DNA of 64,000 nt, taken from JAUUZQ01 sp964538375. Lineage in GTDB: Bacteria > Bacteroidota > Bacteroidia > Bacteroidales > GCA-2748055. Each line of letters starts with the position of its first letter. Positions within the stretch are counted from its first letter, which is position 1. The stretch lies in contig CAZIFQ010000002.1 of assembly GCA_964538375.1 (NCBI GenBank), forward strand, positions 62,001 to 126,000, in the 5' to 3' direction. The translations under genes and the position numbers were made by a program. The notes beneath the pieces are model-generated. The model made no database searches. It saw nothing but the letters and a program-made list of their open reading frames with translations, and was not told where the DNA came from. Shown one piece after another: positions 63,095 to 64,000 of the stretch.

Positions 63095-63434
63095 TCATTA
63101 TAAATAGGATTTAATAGGGAGGTGAATCTTTGGATTTACCTCCCTTTTTCTTTTTTTTTTCAACATTAATATACTTTTCCCCTTATGTTGATCAAATAAA
63201 ATGCCATACTTACCTGTCAATTTCAAATATTCGTCAATTCAAAGCATATTAGATGCAGTTATTAACAGCTGATTTTAGTAATAGAGAAGGAAGTAACTGT
63301 TAAATGGTTATTTTTGAAACTAAATAGTCTATTCCTCGTAAACAGGGGAAAAGAGAAGATCGAAATCTCATTTTGCAACTTTATTTAAAGGTGCAACTGT
63401 GATTTTATTGGTCTTAAAATATTGATTGTAAAGG
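63095..63434. other. Interval between pntB and the CUB-like repeat protein
   Basis: These 340 bases contain the pnt terminator and AT-rich sequence with no ORF of note. No clear TAnnTTTG box was found for the following gene. Confidence 0.55.
63116..63160 (+). terminator. Intrinsic terminator of the pnt operon
   Basis: AGGGAGGTGAATC (63116-63128) pairs with GATTTACCTCCCT (63133-63145), with one G-T pair, followed by a long T-rich tract. Confidence 0.88.
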
Positions 63435-63989
63435 ATGCGTCAATTAACCACTTATAAAAGAATGTTCTTAGGAACAGGTATTTCGTTTATGACGGCGAGG
63501 TGGTTAATGGTATTTTTACTTTTCTTTTTCAGCGTTTCAGCTTCCTATGGACAGACTACACACTTAATAAGTGATGCTGGTCCAATTACAAGCTGTTCAG
63601 CAACTCTATATGATACAGGTGGGGCTGGGAGTAACTACTCAGATGGTGAAGATGAAACAATAACCTTCACTTCAGCAACTGGTATAGCTATCGCTGCTGA
63701 AATTATAGCTGTTAACATACGAGGTGGTGACCACTTATATATATATGATGGGACCACTACTGACCCAGCAAATCTAATTGCGGATCTATCTGGTGGTGCA
63801 GGTTTAGCAACTTATACCTCCTCAGGTACGAGTATGACTTTTAATTTTACTTCAAATGCAACGACTAATCGAGCTGGATTTGAAATATCTATAAGTTGTA
63901 CACCTATAGTTCTAAAATACACAATTGATGATGTTGGTCCAATTACAAGCTGTTCAGCAACTCTATATGATACAGGTGGGGCTGGGAGT
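63435..63989 (+). CDS. Large exported CUB-like repeat protein, 3' end missing
   Basis: The frame starts at ATG 63435 and is open to the N run, giving 185 residues. A signal segment (WLMVFLLFFFSVSASYGQ) is followed by a beta-rich domain of the CUB-like type: ITSCSATLYDTGGAGSNYSDGE, then a central HLYIYDGTT and an ending SNATTNRAGFEISISC. A second copy of the domain begins at about residue 162, a period of 119 residues. Such repeat proteins in Bacteroidota are usually secreted adhesins with a C-terminal sorting domain, which cannot be seen here. Confidence 0.75.
63578..63989 (+). repeat. Identical 55-base repeat copies with 357-base period
   Basis: Positions 63578-63632 and 63935-63989 are identical over 55 bases, 357 bases (119 codons) apart. 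Identity at nucleotide level points to recent duplication or gene conversion of the repeat unit. Confidence 0.85.
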
Positions 63990-64000
63990 NNNNNNNNNNN
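63990..64000. other. Run of N (assembly gap)
   Basis: The last eleven bases are N. The gap begins exactly where the second copy of the 55-base repeat stops being distinguishable from the first, so repeat collapse is the likely cause. Confidence 0.95.

Noticed and set aside
1..64000. CRISPR array, prophage or insertion sequence
   Set aside because: No spaced direct repeats, transposase, integrase or phage structural gene was found anywhere in the window.

Overview
The window looks like a chromosomal segment of a fermentative or facultative member of the Bacteroidota. Several signs agree: many genes are preceded by the Bacteroidetes -7 promoter box TAnnTTTG (a full TTTG-N19-TATATTTG lies before the HU gene), Shine-Dalgarno signals are weak, base composition is AT-rich, and gene families such as FeoA-FeoB fusions, CcsB-CcsA fusions, propeller-type sensor kinases and VorDABC-type oxidoreductases are typical of the phylum. 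No plasmid, phage, insertion sequence or CRISPR array is visible.

1-9.9 kb: a hydrogenase-type locus. On the minus strand lie a SpoIIE-type phosphatase (cut by the window edge), a degenerate hydrogenase-like PAS sensor and a [2Fe-2S] ferredoxin. Divergent from them are hydC-hydB-hydA, then rex, a DUF4139 protein and a TM1266-type hydrogenase regulator. Two adjacent Rex-like palindromes lie in the divergent region. The catalytic gene hydA carries a one-base frameshift. It keeps all four H-cluster cysteines but has lost most residues of the proton pathway, and HydB lacks its N-terminal cysteines and has an altered FMN loop. This divergent HydABC-like complex is the most unusual thing in the window.

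9.9-16.3 kb: an amino-acid fermentation set consisting of an ADP-forming acyl-CoA synthetase, a class I aminotransferase and a four-subunit 2-oxoacid:ferredoxin oxidoreductase. Together they could transaminate an amino acid, oxidise the oxoacid to acyl-CoA and make ATP, with reduced ferredoxin as by-product.

16.7-29 kb: a DinB-like ORF, yicC-gmk-nadD, a 1152-residue propeller sensor kinase, egtB-egtD-DUF427 (ergothioneine), a MATE transporter and tryptophanase. 29-35 kb: a permease remnant, feoAB and a CcsBA cytochrome c assembly protein. 35-46 kb: CAP, GNAT and NfeD proteins, purB, an MsbA-like ABC exporter, a glycosyltransferase, tRNA-Ser(UGA), HU, TrmH, a LytTR regulator, a class III aminotransferase and a secreted protein of unknown function. 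46-60 kb: htpG, aspC-like aminotransferase, mgsA, mltG, murB, a GT4 enzyme, a thioredoxin-like protein, an NAD(P)-binding protein, and sucB/sucA. 60-63 kb: the three-gene proton-translocating transhydrogenase pntAAB. The window ends in a CUB-like repeat protein interrupted by a run of N.

The organism appears to combine strictly anaerobic chemistry (ferredoxin-linked oxidoreductase, hydrogenase-type genes) with oxygen-associated functions (2-oxoglutarate dehydrogenase, cytochrome c assembly, O2-dependent EgtB). This fits a facultative or microaerobic lifestyle. All functional statements rest on reading motifs by eye; no database search was run.
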